From positions 25,622,831 through 25,686,830 of the forward strand of contig CP137675.1 in NCBI GenBank assembly GCA_037976565.1: a DNA stretch of 64,000 nt, written 5' to 3'. The stretch is from Mesocentrotus franciscanus. Lineage: Eukaryota; Echinodermata; Echinoidea; Camarodonta; Strongylocentrotidae. The notes under the pieces were generated by a model. It did no database searches and was not told where the DNA came from. It saw only the letters and a list, made by a program, of their open reading frames with translations. This document shows positions 33,687-42,784 of this stretch, piece after piece; position 1 is the first letter of the stretch; each line of letters opens with the position of its first letter. The translations under genes and the position numbers were made by a program.

Positions 33687-33950
33687 CTATTTCTTCACAT
33701 TACTGAAATCTCTGACAGCATCGCTGATTTCAAATTTGGCCTTGACCAGTTTCCACCAATTTTCCCCCTTTAAATTGATACCCTTCTGCCCCGGGAGCAT
33801 CCTGTTGGTACCTTTCATGTTGTAGTATTCTCGAATGTTCACGTATGGGACTCCCCTGAATTTCTTGACTACAGCAAAGCGCTTCCCACCCGAATGAAAT
33901 GGTTTCGAACCTGCTTCAAATGCACATTTATCCACGTTTATCGATCCTGA
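33687..33950 (-). CDS. PC4/SUB1-like coactivator, exon 2 (ssDNA-binding domain)
   Basis: 264 bp including the stop (87 residues), acceptor CATTTTAG, phase 0. The core matches the transcriptional coactivator p15/PC4 C-terminal domain in order: a short basic/aromatic lead (GGKRFAVVKKFRG), VPYVNIREYYN, LPGQKGINL (the PG-x-KGI-x-L word), ENWWKLVK and a final helix with SDAVRDF. PC4 binds single-stranded DNA as a dimer and modulates RNA polymerase II transcription in the nucleus. Intact frame. The family's usual size is about 100-130 aa, and this model totals 153 aa with a longer N-terminus. Confidence 0.75.
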   Translation of the reverse strand, partial: SGSINVDKCAFEAGSKPFHSGGKRFAVVKKFRGVPYVNIREYYNMKGTNRMLPGQKGINLKGENWWKLVKAKFEISDAVRDFSNVKK

Positions 33951-34240
33951 CTAAAATGACACCCCACCTCTTCCTTAGCCGTGAACCAATTTTCGCTTTT
34001 TCTGTCACCATATGCCTATGATACAAAAAAAACAACCAAAAAAAAATATAATTGTTTTGACTCAAGTTTGTAGGAATCATACGCATGCTTCGATCACTTC
34101 CCTCACTTCTCTCACGCAGTTCACTTGCATTGCATCTATCAATTCAAAGACACTCTCATTTTCAAAGACAGTAAGGTATAGTATCAACACTAAAATCGAC
34201 GAGTGTACTAAGAATATAATACTCGAATATTGACACTTAC

Positions 34241-34438
34241 CCTCATTGCCAAGAGTCCAGGAGGGGTGGCTGGTTTGAGCTTCTTCTGCTCCACCGGAGA
34301 ACTTGTAAAACTGGCCCGGTGCAAGACATTGGTGGCATCAGTCCCTGGTATCATCCTGACCTTAGGCGTGTTTAGTATAGTGCTGTAGATGGTGGCTGAC
34401 GTAGTGGTAGACTTTTTCGGTGAGCGAGTGGCCATCAT
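34241..34438 (-). CDS. PC4/SUB1-like coactivator, exon 1
   Basis: 66 codons from ATGATGGCC (34438; a second in-frame ATG at 34435) to donor AGG|GTAAGT, phase 0. It is rich in Ser, Thr, Lys and Pro (MATRSPKKSTTTSATIYST, VEQKKLKPATPPG), like the disordered basic N-terminus of PC4 proteins. The 290 bp intron (33951-34240) has good GT/AG ends and joins exon 2 in frame. Exon 1 alone has no family signature; the gene call depends on exon 2. Confidence 0.62.
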
Positions 34439-34459
34439 GGTTATATGAAGCGGTACGTG

Positions 34460-34700
34460 TGGTATATACTGTATATGATTTCAAGGAACGGTTTACTGCT
34501 CAGTACTGAATGCGTTACCTTATCTCATCACAACCCTGGTATATATTATGTAGTCTCTTGACCACACGTTCCTATGCACTACACCCCTCGACCAATCACA
34601 ACGCACTCCTTTAATCCGTCGTCCAATCACCACCCAGCATGGGTCTTCGTTAACCAATCACAAGGAAGACGATTAATTAAAATCATCCAATCGCAGCGTC
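34460..34700 (-). promoter_or_regulatory. Putative promoter of PC4-like gene: four evenly spaced CCAAT boxes
   Basis: CCAAT pentamers (plus strand; ATTGG in gene sense) start at 34592, 34623, 34654 and 34687, spaced 31, 31 and 33 bp, each followed by C. They lie 154-253 bp upstream of the start codon. TATA-like words lie at 34540-34552 and 34462-34472. Such arrays bind NF-Y in animal promoters. Confidence 0.5.
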
Positions 34701-34744
34701 TGAAAACTTCCTCTCTTCTGACAATCAAAGAGGAAAAAATGCTA

Positions 34745-34970
34745 ATCAAAGACGGAAATGACGGAAGGATCTCTTAATTAGTCTATTGTTCTTTTAATTC
34801 ATGCTCATTCGTTATGAATGGGTCGAAGAGGAAAAACACTAATTCCAGACGGAAATGGCGGAAGGATCTCTTAATTAGTCTATTGTACTTTAAATTAATG
34901 CTAATTAGTCATGAATGGCTCATGCATGACTCACTAATTAAAGACGGAAGTGGCGGAAGGAAGTCACTAA
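34745..34970 (+). repeat. Tandem repeat of about 95 bp with CGGAAGGA core
   Basis: Three imperfect copies containing AAAGACGGAAATGACGGAAG-type words at about 34750, 34848 and 34941, followed by CTCTTAATTAGTCTATTG or similar. The last copy is repeated again at 38440-38470 as part of the R1 block duplication. Confidence 0.65.
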
Positions 34971-35222
34971 TTAGGTGCTAATTAATTCTCCCTGTCATCT
35001 AAACTAACTTACTACTTATATATATATATATATATATATATATTAGTTTTGGTTTTGGGACGGGTTTAGAACAAGACGATCAGCTCTAGGATAATTTTCT
35101 GTTTTTACAAAGTAATGGAATACAATTTATCACATCATACATTTAATAACAAACACAACTATTATTTATTTCATCATACAAGAGATCAAAATAAAAAGCA
35201 ATATCATACTGATATTTGACGA
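34880..35222 (+). repeat. R1 block, copy b left part (split by LINE-6)
   Basis: Matches 38400-38722: TGAATGGCTCATGCATGACT, an (AT)n run, TTTTGGGACGGGTTT, then R1 itself from about 35130 to GATATTTGACGA. The block continues at 38184 beyond the LINE. (AT)n at 35019-35044. Confidence 0.8.
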
Positions 35223-36073
35223 ATATCAATCTAGATGATTATAATTTTTTGAATGTAAACCGGATATATGGGCGAGGTGGTGGTGTTGCGCTATTTGTGA
35301 AAAAAGAAACCAGTTTAACATGTGAATATCTGTTCATTGAATTTTTAGATAAAAACCGTAAGAGGTCTACTGTTGGAGTCATTTATAGAAAGCCGGGATC
35401 AAATCATGAAATATTCCTTGAATTTTACAACAATGTTATTAACAAATTAAGTAATGAACATAGGCATATTTATATAACTGGAGATTTTAATATTGACTTA
35501 TTTAAAGATGATGATACTGTTAATGAATTCCTTCGGCTTAACTCTGTACTTGGTATATTCCCGATTATAGAAACCCCAACTCGTATTACATCAAGCAGTG
35601 CTACACTTATTGATAATGTATTCACGAATGTCTTTGACTCAGATTTTGACTGAGGTAGTCTATGTTCAGATGTTAGTGACCACCTACCCATTTTTCTAGT
35701 CTCTAAAAGCTCTAATACTAATAATACTCATCAACCTAACTCAATTCGCTTTACTCGTAAATACTCAGATGATAATATAAGAAATTTTCAATATGATCTT
35801 TATAATGAAGAGTGGACTAATCTTTATAATATGACAAATGCTAATGACGCATATTCCTTTTTTATTAACCGTTTTACTCAATTGTTTGACAAAAATTTTC
35901 CTTTGTCAAAAAACAAACGAACTAAAAGAGGTATGAAAAAACCTTGGATAACAAAGTATTTATTAAGATGCATAAAGAAGAAAAATCGTTATTTTAAACA
36001 CTTTCTCCAAAAAAATACATTGGAAAATGAAAGAAAATACAAAAAATATAGAAATAAATTGATTAAGAAATAA
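35223..36073 (+). pseudogene. LINE-6 endonuclease (C-terminal two thirds)
   Basis: First frame to 35653: GRGGGVALFVKKE, TVGVIYRKPGS, ITGDFNIDLF, SSATLIDNVFTNV, then a stop in place of the usual continuation. SDVSDHLPIF-type sequence follows in the same direction at about 35665-35700. 35831-36073 holds the basic linker after the domain (KKPWITKYLLRCIKKKNRYF). The N-terminal catalytic Glu region is missing. Confidence 0.8.
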
Positions 36074-36084
36074 TCTGTTTAAGC

Positions 36085-37919
36085 ATGCCAAAAAAAAAAT
36101 CATATTTTTCTAACAGTTTAAAGTTATATAAAGATAATACTAAAGAGACTTGGTCAGTTATAAACTCATTACTAAGTAAGCCTAAAAAATCTTTACCTGA
36201 ATACCTTTTTAATGGAACTGAGAAAGTTTGTGATCCACAACATATAGCAACTGAATTTAATCAACATTTTATAAACTGTTGTAGACGGATAACCACATCA
36301 ATGGTTAGTTCTCCTAACGATACTTCTTTTAAGGATCATCTGACTGGTTTTATCAACAATTCTATTTTTTTTAATCCTATAACAGAAAATGAAGTTATAC
36401 AGATTAGTAATTCACTACACAACAGTAAGTCTGTTGGATTTTATAATCTTAGTACTAACTTAATGAAAAAAATTATATTTTATATTGTGCAGCCAGTAGT
36501 TTTATATTTAACCTCTCTATTTCTACAGGCTTAGTCCCAGATAAACTAAAAAATAGCTAAAATAACCCCTGAATTTAAAAAAGAAGACCCTCATAAATTT
36601 GATAATTATAGGCCCATATCTATTCTGCCGTCTGTATCAAAGTTGTTAGAAAAATGTATCTATAACCGATTATATTCATTTTGTTTTAATAACAAAATTC
36701 TCACGGATTCACAATATGGCTTTAGGAAAAATCACTCTACTACACATGCTTTAATAGAATTACAAGATAAAGTTTTGTCAGCAATTCATACCAATAAATT
36801 TTGCATTGGAATTTTCATGGACCTTTCTAAAGCTTTTGATATTGTTGATCAAAGAATACTTTTGTCAAAATTAGAACACTATGGGATTAGGGGCTTACCA
36901 CTATCTTGGTTTGAAAGTTATCTTTCTAATAGATCTCAATATGTAGTTTATAAGAAGAATTCCTCAAATTTTTCTCCTATTACACATTGTGTACCACAAG
37001 GTTCTATCCTAGGTCCTCTACTGTTTTCAATTTACATTAATGATCTCACACATTCTTCTGACAAATTTAATTACATTATGTACGCTGACGATACCACTTT
37101 AATTTACACCCAACCTAACACTCATAACTTACAAAATAACATCAATACTGAATTAGACAAAGTAACAAAATGGTTCAAATCAAATAGATTGTTGATAAAT
37201 CCTAGTAAAACAAATTACATTACTTTCTTCCTTAGGCAGTCAAATTCCACTAATTTGCTTGATAATTTGTTTATAAAAATAGATGAGGTTCCATTAAATA
37301 AGGTTAAAAGTGTTAATTTTCTTGGTGTTAATATTGATTATAATATGCAATGGGACACTCATGTAAATAAAGTCACTCAAAAGGTATCTAAATGTATTGG
37401 TATATTATATAGATTAAAAGACTCGCTCCCACCTTCAGCATTAATACTACTTTATAGTTCATTCATGCTCTCATATTTAAATTATTGTGTTGCTGTTTGG
37501 GGTAATTGTAGTCGAACTAAATTAGATAAATTATTTAAACTGCAAAAAAAAGCCCTTCGCATATGCCTGGGATGTCATTATCATGCCCATTCTGCCCCAC
37601 TGTTTAGAAAATTGAAATCTCTAAATATTTTTGATTTGTACTATTACTCATTGCCCTCCTTGGCTTCTTTTACTTTCAAAATAAATTACCTGTTAATATT
37701 TTTCAGATGTTCACTCTTAATTACCAGATACATAATCACAATACCCGTTTTAAGGATTCTTTTCACTTATGGCCAGTAAAAACAATTAAGATCATGAAAT
37801 CAGTACGACATAATTTCCCTGTGATTTGGAACTCCATTCCCAAAGATATCTCTGAATGCAAGTCAGTTAATTCTTTCAAAAAAAAGTTGAAGCAGTTTCT
37901 TTATTTCAAATATGTATAG
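36085..37919 (+). pseudogene. LINE-6 reverse transcriptase
   Basis: Frames 36085-36534, 36643-37779 and 37707-37919. The main frame shows TDSQYGFRKNHSTTHALIEL, FMDLSKAFDIVDQRILLSKL, CVPQGSILGPLLFSIYINDL, MYADDTTLIYTQ (catalytic DD) and VNFLGVNIDYNMQWDTHV. A frameshift near 37640-37700 separates the C-terminal tail (QIHNHNTRFKDSFHLWPV). Palm and thumb are uninterrupted over 379 codons, making this one of the better-preserved RTs here. Confidence 0.87.
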
Positions 37920-38183
37920 TTATTTATCTTTTGTTTATATTTGTGTTATATGTTTTTCTTATTTTAATTTTTTTATTAATATGTGTTTTGTTTTTTTTTT
38001 GTTTTTTTTTTGTTATCTTTGCTTTACATTACGCTATGAATGCTTTGGGAACTACCCTTGTACAAGGCCTATGGGCTTTATTTATGTAGCTCCCCATTTT
38101 CATTTTCTAAATATATTTTGTATCTTTTGTATCAATGTAATTTTTAACCGAGAATGAAATAAATGAGAATTGAATTGAACTGA

Positions 38184-39475
38184 ATCTAATCAAAGTAGTT
38201 AAGATGAGGATTAATTATATGATATAACTATCTACTAACATGACTAACATGACCGTATAACAGCTACGTTAACGGTAAACGTCTCTCCCACTTCCTTGTA
38301 CATGTGGATTGATAATTTCACCGAGCTGCCTATACATAACAGAGTATAAAATGCATACATACTTCTTTCGATAGGGTTAGTTGGCCTGAAAATTAAATAA
38401 TGCTAGTTAGCCATGAATGGCTCATGCATGACTCACTAATTAAAGACGGAAGTGGCGGAAGGAAGTCCCTAAGTAGGTGCTAATTAATTCTCCCTGTCTA
38501 CCAAGACTAACTTACTACTTGGCCTATATATATATATATATTAGTTTGGGTTTTGGGACGGGTTTAAACAGAACAAGACGTTAAGCTCTAGGATGATTTT
38601 CTGTTTTACAAAGCAATAGAATACAATTATCACATCATACATTTAATAACAAACACAACTATTATTTATTTCATCATACAAGAGGTCAAAATAAAAGCAA
38701 TATCATAATGATATTTCACGATTGTCATCTAATCAAAGTAGTTAAGATGAGGATTAAGTATATGATATAACTATCTACTTGTAGATCTGCATTGTAGGGT
38801 ACATACTTATAATTCATGCCAAATTTCAATTCACGCTCTTTCATATGGTTAAAAACTAATCTTACGATATTGTCATGCATGAATGAACTTGAAAGGTTTT
38901 ATACCTCAGCCATGCACTGCCAGACAGATGTGGTATCATGTGAAGGGGAATGATATATTGCAATAAATCTAGTTATGTTTAATCGATGAGATGTTTTAGA
39001 GAAAAGTGTGTTTCCTATTTTAAACAAACACATTTGAGTCTTTGCGTACGGTTAACCTGGAAAGATAAAGAGACAAAAAAATAATGTGTGGGTCCTGGAA
39101 AAGATTGGAACAGACTTGACCATCAGAAGGGGAATCATGGAAAGAAAACTAAACTATTTTGGGCACATTGTTAGGAGATCTGAAACAAATACTGCAAGGA
39201 GCAGTCGAAGGAAAACGGGGTAGAGGTCGTCCACCAATATCTTGGACTGATGATATCAAGAAAGTGTCTGGACAAGGAATGAAAGGTGCAACACAAATGG
39301 CAGGTGAAAGAGTTGCATGGCGTGCTCTAGTGAAGACCACAGCAGCGCTGTACAGCGCCACCTGAAGTTGATGATGATGTACGGTTAACAACTATTTTAT
39401 GACAAACATTGGTTTTTGTAACTTCGTTAGAACCTCTTGTTTGTGTTCTTCTGTTTTTGTGATCACATAATTCCG
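38184..39475 (+). repeat. R1 block: end of copy b and full copy c (tandem duplication)
   Basis: 38184-38395 completes copy b (CGTCTCTCCCACTTCCTTGT, GTTAGTTGGCCTGAAAA). Copy c starts near 38400 with the same flank as 34880 and runs to 39475, interrupted by the RTE fragment at 39057-39378. A stretch present in copies a and b (GACCGTATA... to ...TAAAATGCATACA) is deleted in c; conversely the CTAATCAAAGTAGTTAAGAT segment is present in b and c but missing in a. Confidence 0.78.
39057..39378 (+). mobile_element. RTE-like LINE 3' end, 322 bp insertion with 11 bp TSD
   Basis: Flanked by a perfect direct repeat GTACGGTTAAC (39046-39056 and 39379-39389); R1 copy a has the uninterrupted site with one such word. 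It encodes the usual RTE-type ORF2 C-terminus across a frameshift: VLEKIGTDLTIRRGIMERKL, NYFGHIVRRS, then GKRGRGRPPISWTDDI and ERVAWRALVKTTA. It ends GAAGTTGATGATGAT, the TGA-repeat 3' end typical of RTE elements. Confidence 0.85.
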
Positions 39476-39479
39476 TGTT

Positions 39480-39831
39480 CCCCAAATCTCCGGTAAAGGG
39501 GTACTTTTCGCGCGACAAATTCCGACCCGAGAATAGTAAAAAAGGGGGTGTTTTTTACTTTTCACTCAGAGATTTCTTTAAAAGGGGGTGCTTTTTCTTT
39601 CTCTCTCTTTGGACTCCTGAAAAATGTTAAAAGGGGGTCATAAAGTATCTTGAATATCATAGACAGGGAGGTTCATTGAGCAGTGTTCCAGATTCAGGGG
39701 GTCTACTCCAAGGCAGGAAAAGCCCGCGAAAGGGCGGTTTAGAAATGTTGGCAGTCTGAGATAGGGGTGCTTTCGAAGGGAGGGAACAAGCACACGCGTA
39801 CCCTAAATAACACTGAACGAGTGGGGGGCGA
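39480..39831. other. No gene recognised; purine/G-rich spacer
   Basis: Contains AAAAGGGGGTG words recurring at about 39540, 39580 and 39630. No coding or element signature. It marks the junction between the R1 block and duplicated block copy B. Confidence 0.4.
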
Positions 39832-40361
39832 CATTCATACTCAACACGTTACAAAGATGATTTTCGCATGCCCAAAGTACGACTTACAACAACTCAAAAG
39901 TCAGTGTTTTATGCACAAGTTAAGCTTTTGAATTATTCGCTGTCACCTGTTTTAAAAACTTGTTGTTCATTCTTTAAATGTGTTCAAACGTAGTTTTCAG
40001 AAAACGCTTTTGTGTGGACCGGTAGGCCTATATGGGGAGCTGATTGCAATCGTTCTAGTGGGCCTTTTATGTATAGGCTAGGCCTACTGCTCTTCTTTTT
40101 TTCTGTCCCCGACCACTTTCTTCAGAAAACAATGAGTGGGACTGTAGTGTACATTTTACACAAATATAGGCATCAATTAAAGAACGCTTTTATCTTTACA
40201 GCGTGCACTAGAATGTTATTACATGTATTAAGCATTAGGCAACCGACAAAAAAAAACAAGTAGAAATTATAAAGGAATTTCATACTGCGTGTATTTTGAC
40301 ATATACCATCGGCTATGCTGTAGATAATGTCATATTTCACACGGAAACAAACAAATCTTAC

Positions 40362-40538
40362 TTTATTCGGCTCTGCTGCTTCCCTGTATGTAGAAGACTT
40401 CTGATCCTGATTCTTTACTACATGTATTTCCATTCCGTAAAAACGGTCAAGAAAATGAGATGAAAGAATTAACACCATGGTAAAGAGAGATATAAACACT
40501 GATATCCCTAGACAGAATTTAGACCGTTCCAGAACCAT
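40362..40538 (-). CDS. Candidate NXPE first exon, copy B
   Basis: 59 codons, ATG at 40538-40536, donor AAA|GTAAGA, phase 0, no stop. Differences from copy A are few: SVFISLF for SVLISFF, VKNQDQKSS for VKNLDQKSY, REAAEPNK for REVAEPNK. Same minus strand and phase as the NXPE body 21 kb away, so it could be an alternative first exon or the start of a separate (unseen or lost) paralog. Confidence 0.5.
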
Positions 40539-40575
40539 ATTGCGTTGAGCGTGTAGCAGGATAGTGGAGTAATAT

Positions 40576-40627
40576 GTCTTATATGCATGAGCTAATATAT
40601 ATACGCAGTGATATGTAGCTGACGTCA
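40576..40627 (-). promoter_or_regulatory. Putative promoter of first exon, copy B
   Basis: Keeps CATATAAG, the GCGTATATATATTAGC box (slightly longer than in copy A) and the palindromic CRE TGACGTCA (40620-40627). The second half-site of copy A is lost by a small deletion. Confidence 0.48.
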
Positions 40628-42010
40628 TAATGTATAAAAATATGCGTACAACTTATCTCGCTCATATTTGATCATGGCGGTCCCTGCCGGCCCAATCAGT
40701 TGTGTTGCCGGTGTTATTCATCTAATAAAAACCATTACGTTGATGTTGAACTTCATACCAAAGTTTGTGCTCGGACTTATTAATGATTGTTTGACATGGT
40801 TGGCAGCCAGATGCGGATCTGTGCTGTGATGGTTTTTTGACAACGGATCAAGGTATCTTGGACAGATATGGAACGAATTTGCAGGAGTCGAAGGACTTGT
40901 GATGTTCAATACGTGGAAGATGACAGAAGAGGAACTGAGCAACCCCAAGAACGTTTGGAAAGCAATCTCCACTCCGCTAGAGCCCCAGGAGAATTTTCGG
41001 ATCCATAGATTGGAGTTCCAGAGGTACAGACAGGGGGCATCAGAGACTATATGAATTTGTTCTAAGATGACGCACAAAAGCAGCAAAGTGCAACTTCAAG
41101 ACTGAGGAAACTGTTGGGGAGAGGGTCATCGAAGTTTTGATTGCTGGGATCAGGCACCCAGAGGTACAAAAGATCCAACTCAGCAAAGATGAGCATCTCA
41201 AGCTAGATGAAGCTGCATCATTAGCCAGGACACACGAGGCTAGTGACTCGCACATGAGTCAGTTGAACAGTCTGGATAGAGCCTCAGTACATTATGTACA
41301 CCAGCCAAGTACTGCAAGAATTGTGGATTGAGACATCCACCAGAGAAGTGTCTTGCATTCAAGTCACAGTGTCACAAATGCGGCATGAAAGGTCACTGGA
41401 AGAAACAGTGCAGATCATCAGGTGAAGGTAAACAGAGATCTCGGTCTAAGTTCAGACAGACCAGTAGAGACAAAGGAAATTGGAGGAACCGAAGTAAAAG
41501 CCGAACCCCTACCTCATCAAAGAATTTGCATCCTATTGCCAGTACAGAGAATAATGGTTTTCTACAGAGGGAGTTCGATGATATCTCTATAGAGTCAATC
41601 TATGTTGGACATGTCCATATTGATGGTGTTCCTACTGATGACAGCGATGAGCTTTTCGCAACTTTGAAGTTTAGCATGAGGAACAAGCCAGGTAACCACA
41701 CTTTGAGAGTAAAGGTGGACACGGGGGCGCAGGGGAATGTGTTGCCTCTACGGTGCTTCAGGAAAGCTTTCCAGAGCTCCTAGATGATCAGTGATATCCT
41801 CTCAAGTCGCTGTAAGACTGCTACATGTCAGATTGTATGCTTACAATGAGACAGCCATACAACAATATGGTTGTTTTGATATTCCCTGCCAGTACAAAGA
41901 TAGGAAGTGGTTCCGCAACAGCTTCTTCATTGTAGATACACGAGGACCTTCCATCCTCAGATTGCAGAGTTCAGTCAGGATGCGTCTAATTCTTGTGAAC
42001 TGTGAGTTGC
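40614..42010 (+). mobile_element. Ty3/Gypsy-type element, copy B, runs into assembly gap
   Basis: Putative LTR 40614-40796 (AATAAA kept, 15 bp longer than copy A), then gag, zinc knuckle (CHKCGMKGHWKKQC) and protease (VDTGAQGNVLPL) up to the gap at 42011. It keeps the gag stretch deleted in copy A (DEAASLARTHEASDSHMSQL). It has its own frameshifts (for example near 41050 and 41810). RT would lie in the gap; the sequence after the gap is not Gypsy. Confidence 0.82.
41137..41783 (+). pseudogene. Gypsy gag zinc knuckle and protease, copy B
   Basis: Two overlapping frames (41137-41331, 41328-41783) equal to copy A's 31414-31869 with a few substitutions. It shows the CCHC knuckle, the Arg/Ser linker and the DTGA protease core. 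41791-42010 continues the protease in another frame. Confidence 0.78.
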
Positions 42011-42510
42011 NNNNNNNNNNNNNNNNNNNNNNNNNNNNNNNNNNNNNNNNNNNNNNNNNNNNNNNNNNNNNNNNNNNNNNNNNNNNNNNNNNNNNNNNNN
42101 NNNNNNNNNNNNNNNNNNNNNNNNNNNNNNNNNNNNNNNNNNNNNNNNNNNNNNNNNNNNNNNNNNNNNNNNNNNNNNNNNNNNNNNNNNNNNNNNNNNN
42201 NNNNNNNNNNNNNNNNNNNNNNNNNNNNNNNNNNNNNNNNNNNNNNNNNNNNNNNNNNNNNNNNNNNNNNNNNNNNNNNNNNNNNNNNNNNNNNNNNNNN
42301 NNNNNNNNNNNNNNNNNNNNNNNNNNNNNNNNNNNNNNNNNNNNNNNNNNNNNNNNNNNNNNNNNNNNNNNNNNNNNNNNNNNNNNNNNNNNNNNNNNNN
42401 NNNNNNNNNNNNNNNNNNNNNNNNNNNNNNNNNNNNNNNNNNNNNNNNNNNNNNNNNNNNNNNNNNNNNNNNNNNNNNNNNNNNNNNNNNNNNNNNNNNN
42501 NNNNNNNNNN
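42011..42510. other. Assembly gap (500 N)
   Basis: Exactly 500 Ns, probably a fixed-size placeholder. It begins inside Gypsy copy B. Any open frames across it are meaningless. Confidence 0.98.
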
Positions 42511-42651
42511 TCTCCATCCTATTATGACAGGCCATATCATTTAAATGACGTGCCAATATTAACATATGAAACTAAATCGGCGATAAGCAATAACTGAAAA
42601 CGTCTGCGAGATAGGACTAGCTACCCGTCAGATATTGCGCAGTGCCGAGAA

Positions 42652-42681
42652 TGACGTCACGATGACGTCACGATGACGTCA
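42652..42681 (+). promoter_or_regulatory. Three palindromic CRE sites at 11 bp spacing
   Basis: TGACGTCA at 42652, 42663 and 42674, each separated by CGA. It lies just upstream of possible start codons at 42684 and 42736 on the plus strand. Strong CREB/ATF-type sites by sequence; function is not shown. Confidence 0.6.
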
Positions 42682-42683
42682 CT

Positions 42684-42778
42684 ATGGTGTCCGCCGTACG
42701 CAGTTTTCATGTCATCGCTATCACGAGAGAGAACCATGCAGCCGTCTCTGTCAAAGGAAGAGAAAAGGGGCTTGAAAA
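42684..42778 (+). CDS. Possible first exon of an unknown plus-strand gene
   Basis: Directly downstream of the CRE cluster. An ATG at 42736 opens MQPSLSKEEKRGLK and runs into a good donor AAAA|GTGAGT at 42779 (phase 1). An upstream ATG at 42684 opens another frame to the same donor. No downstream exon was found before the satellite, and no family is recognised. Promoter-like context is the only support. Confidence 0.28.
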
Positions 42779-42784
42779 GTGAGT

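Larger units (their letters stand above)
32839..34096. repeat. Inverted repeat pair flanking PC4-like exon and an unknown ORF
   Basis: Left arm 32839-33042 equals the reverse complement of 33906-34096 (TGATCGAAGCATGCGTATGA, TTGAGTCAAAACAATTAT, GGTTCACGGCTAAGGAAGAG and onward). The right arm contains intron 3' sequence plus the first codons of the PC4-like exon, so the left arm is an inverted, decayed copy of that part. Either an element with long TIRs or an inverted duplication of the gene's own sequence. Confidence 0.7.
35223..38183 (+). mobile_element. LINE-6: 5'-truncated CR1/L2-like LINE with a paralogous empty site
   Basis: About 2.96 kb, from mid-endonuclease to a GAATTGAATTGAACTGA tail. 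Boundaries are set by comparison with the uninterrupted R1 copy at 38700-38740. The filled site reads GATATTTGACGA / LINE / ATCTAATCAAAG, the empty one GATATTTCACGATTGTCATCTAATC, so about 5 bp of target were lost and no TSD exists. Several frameshifts; inactive. It has the same tail class as LINE-2 and LINE-3. Confidence 0.88.
39832..42010. repeat. Segmental duplication copy B (first exon plus Gypsy element)
   Basis: Near-identical to 30006-32095. It starts sharply at CATTCATACTCAACACGTTA and ends in the assembly gap. It carries both the first-exon copy (40362-40538) and Gypsy copy B. Confidence 0.88.

Noticed and set aside
41791..42597. Long open frames across the N run
   Set aside because: The gap supplies the length; the Gypsy protease frame really ends at the gap edge.
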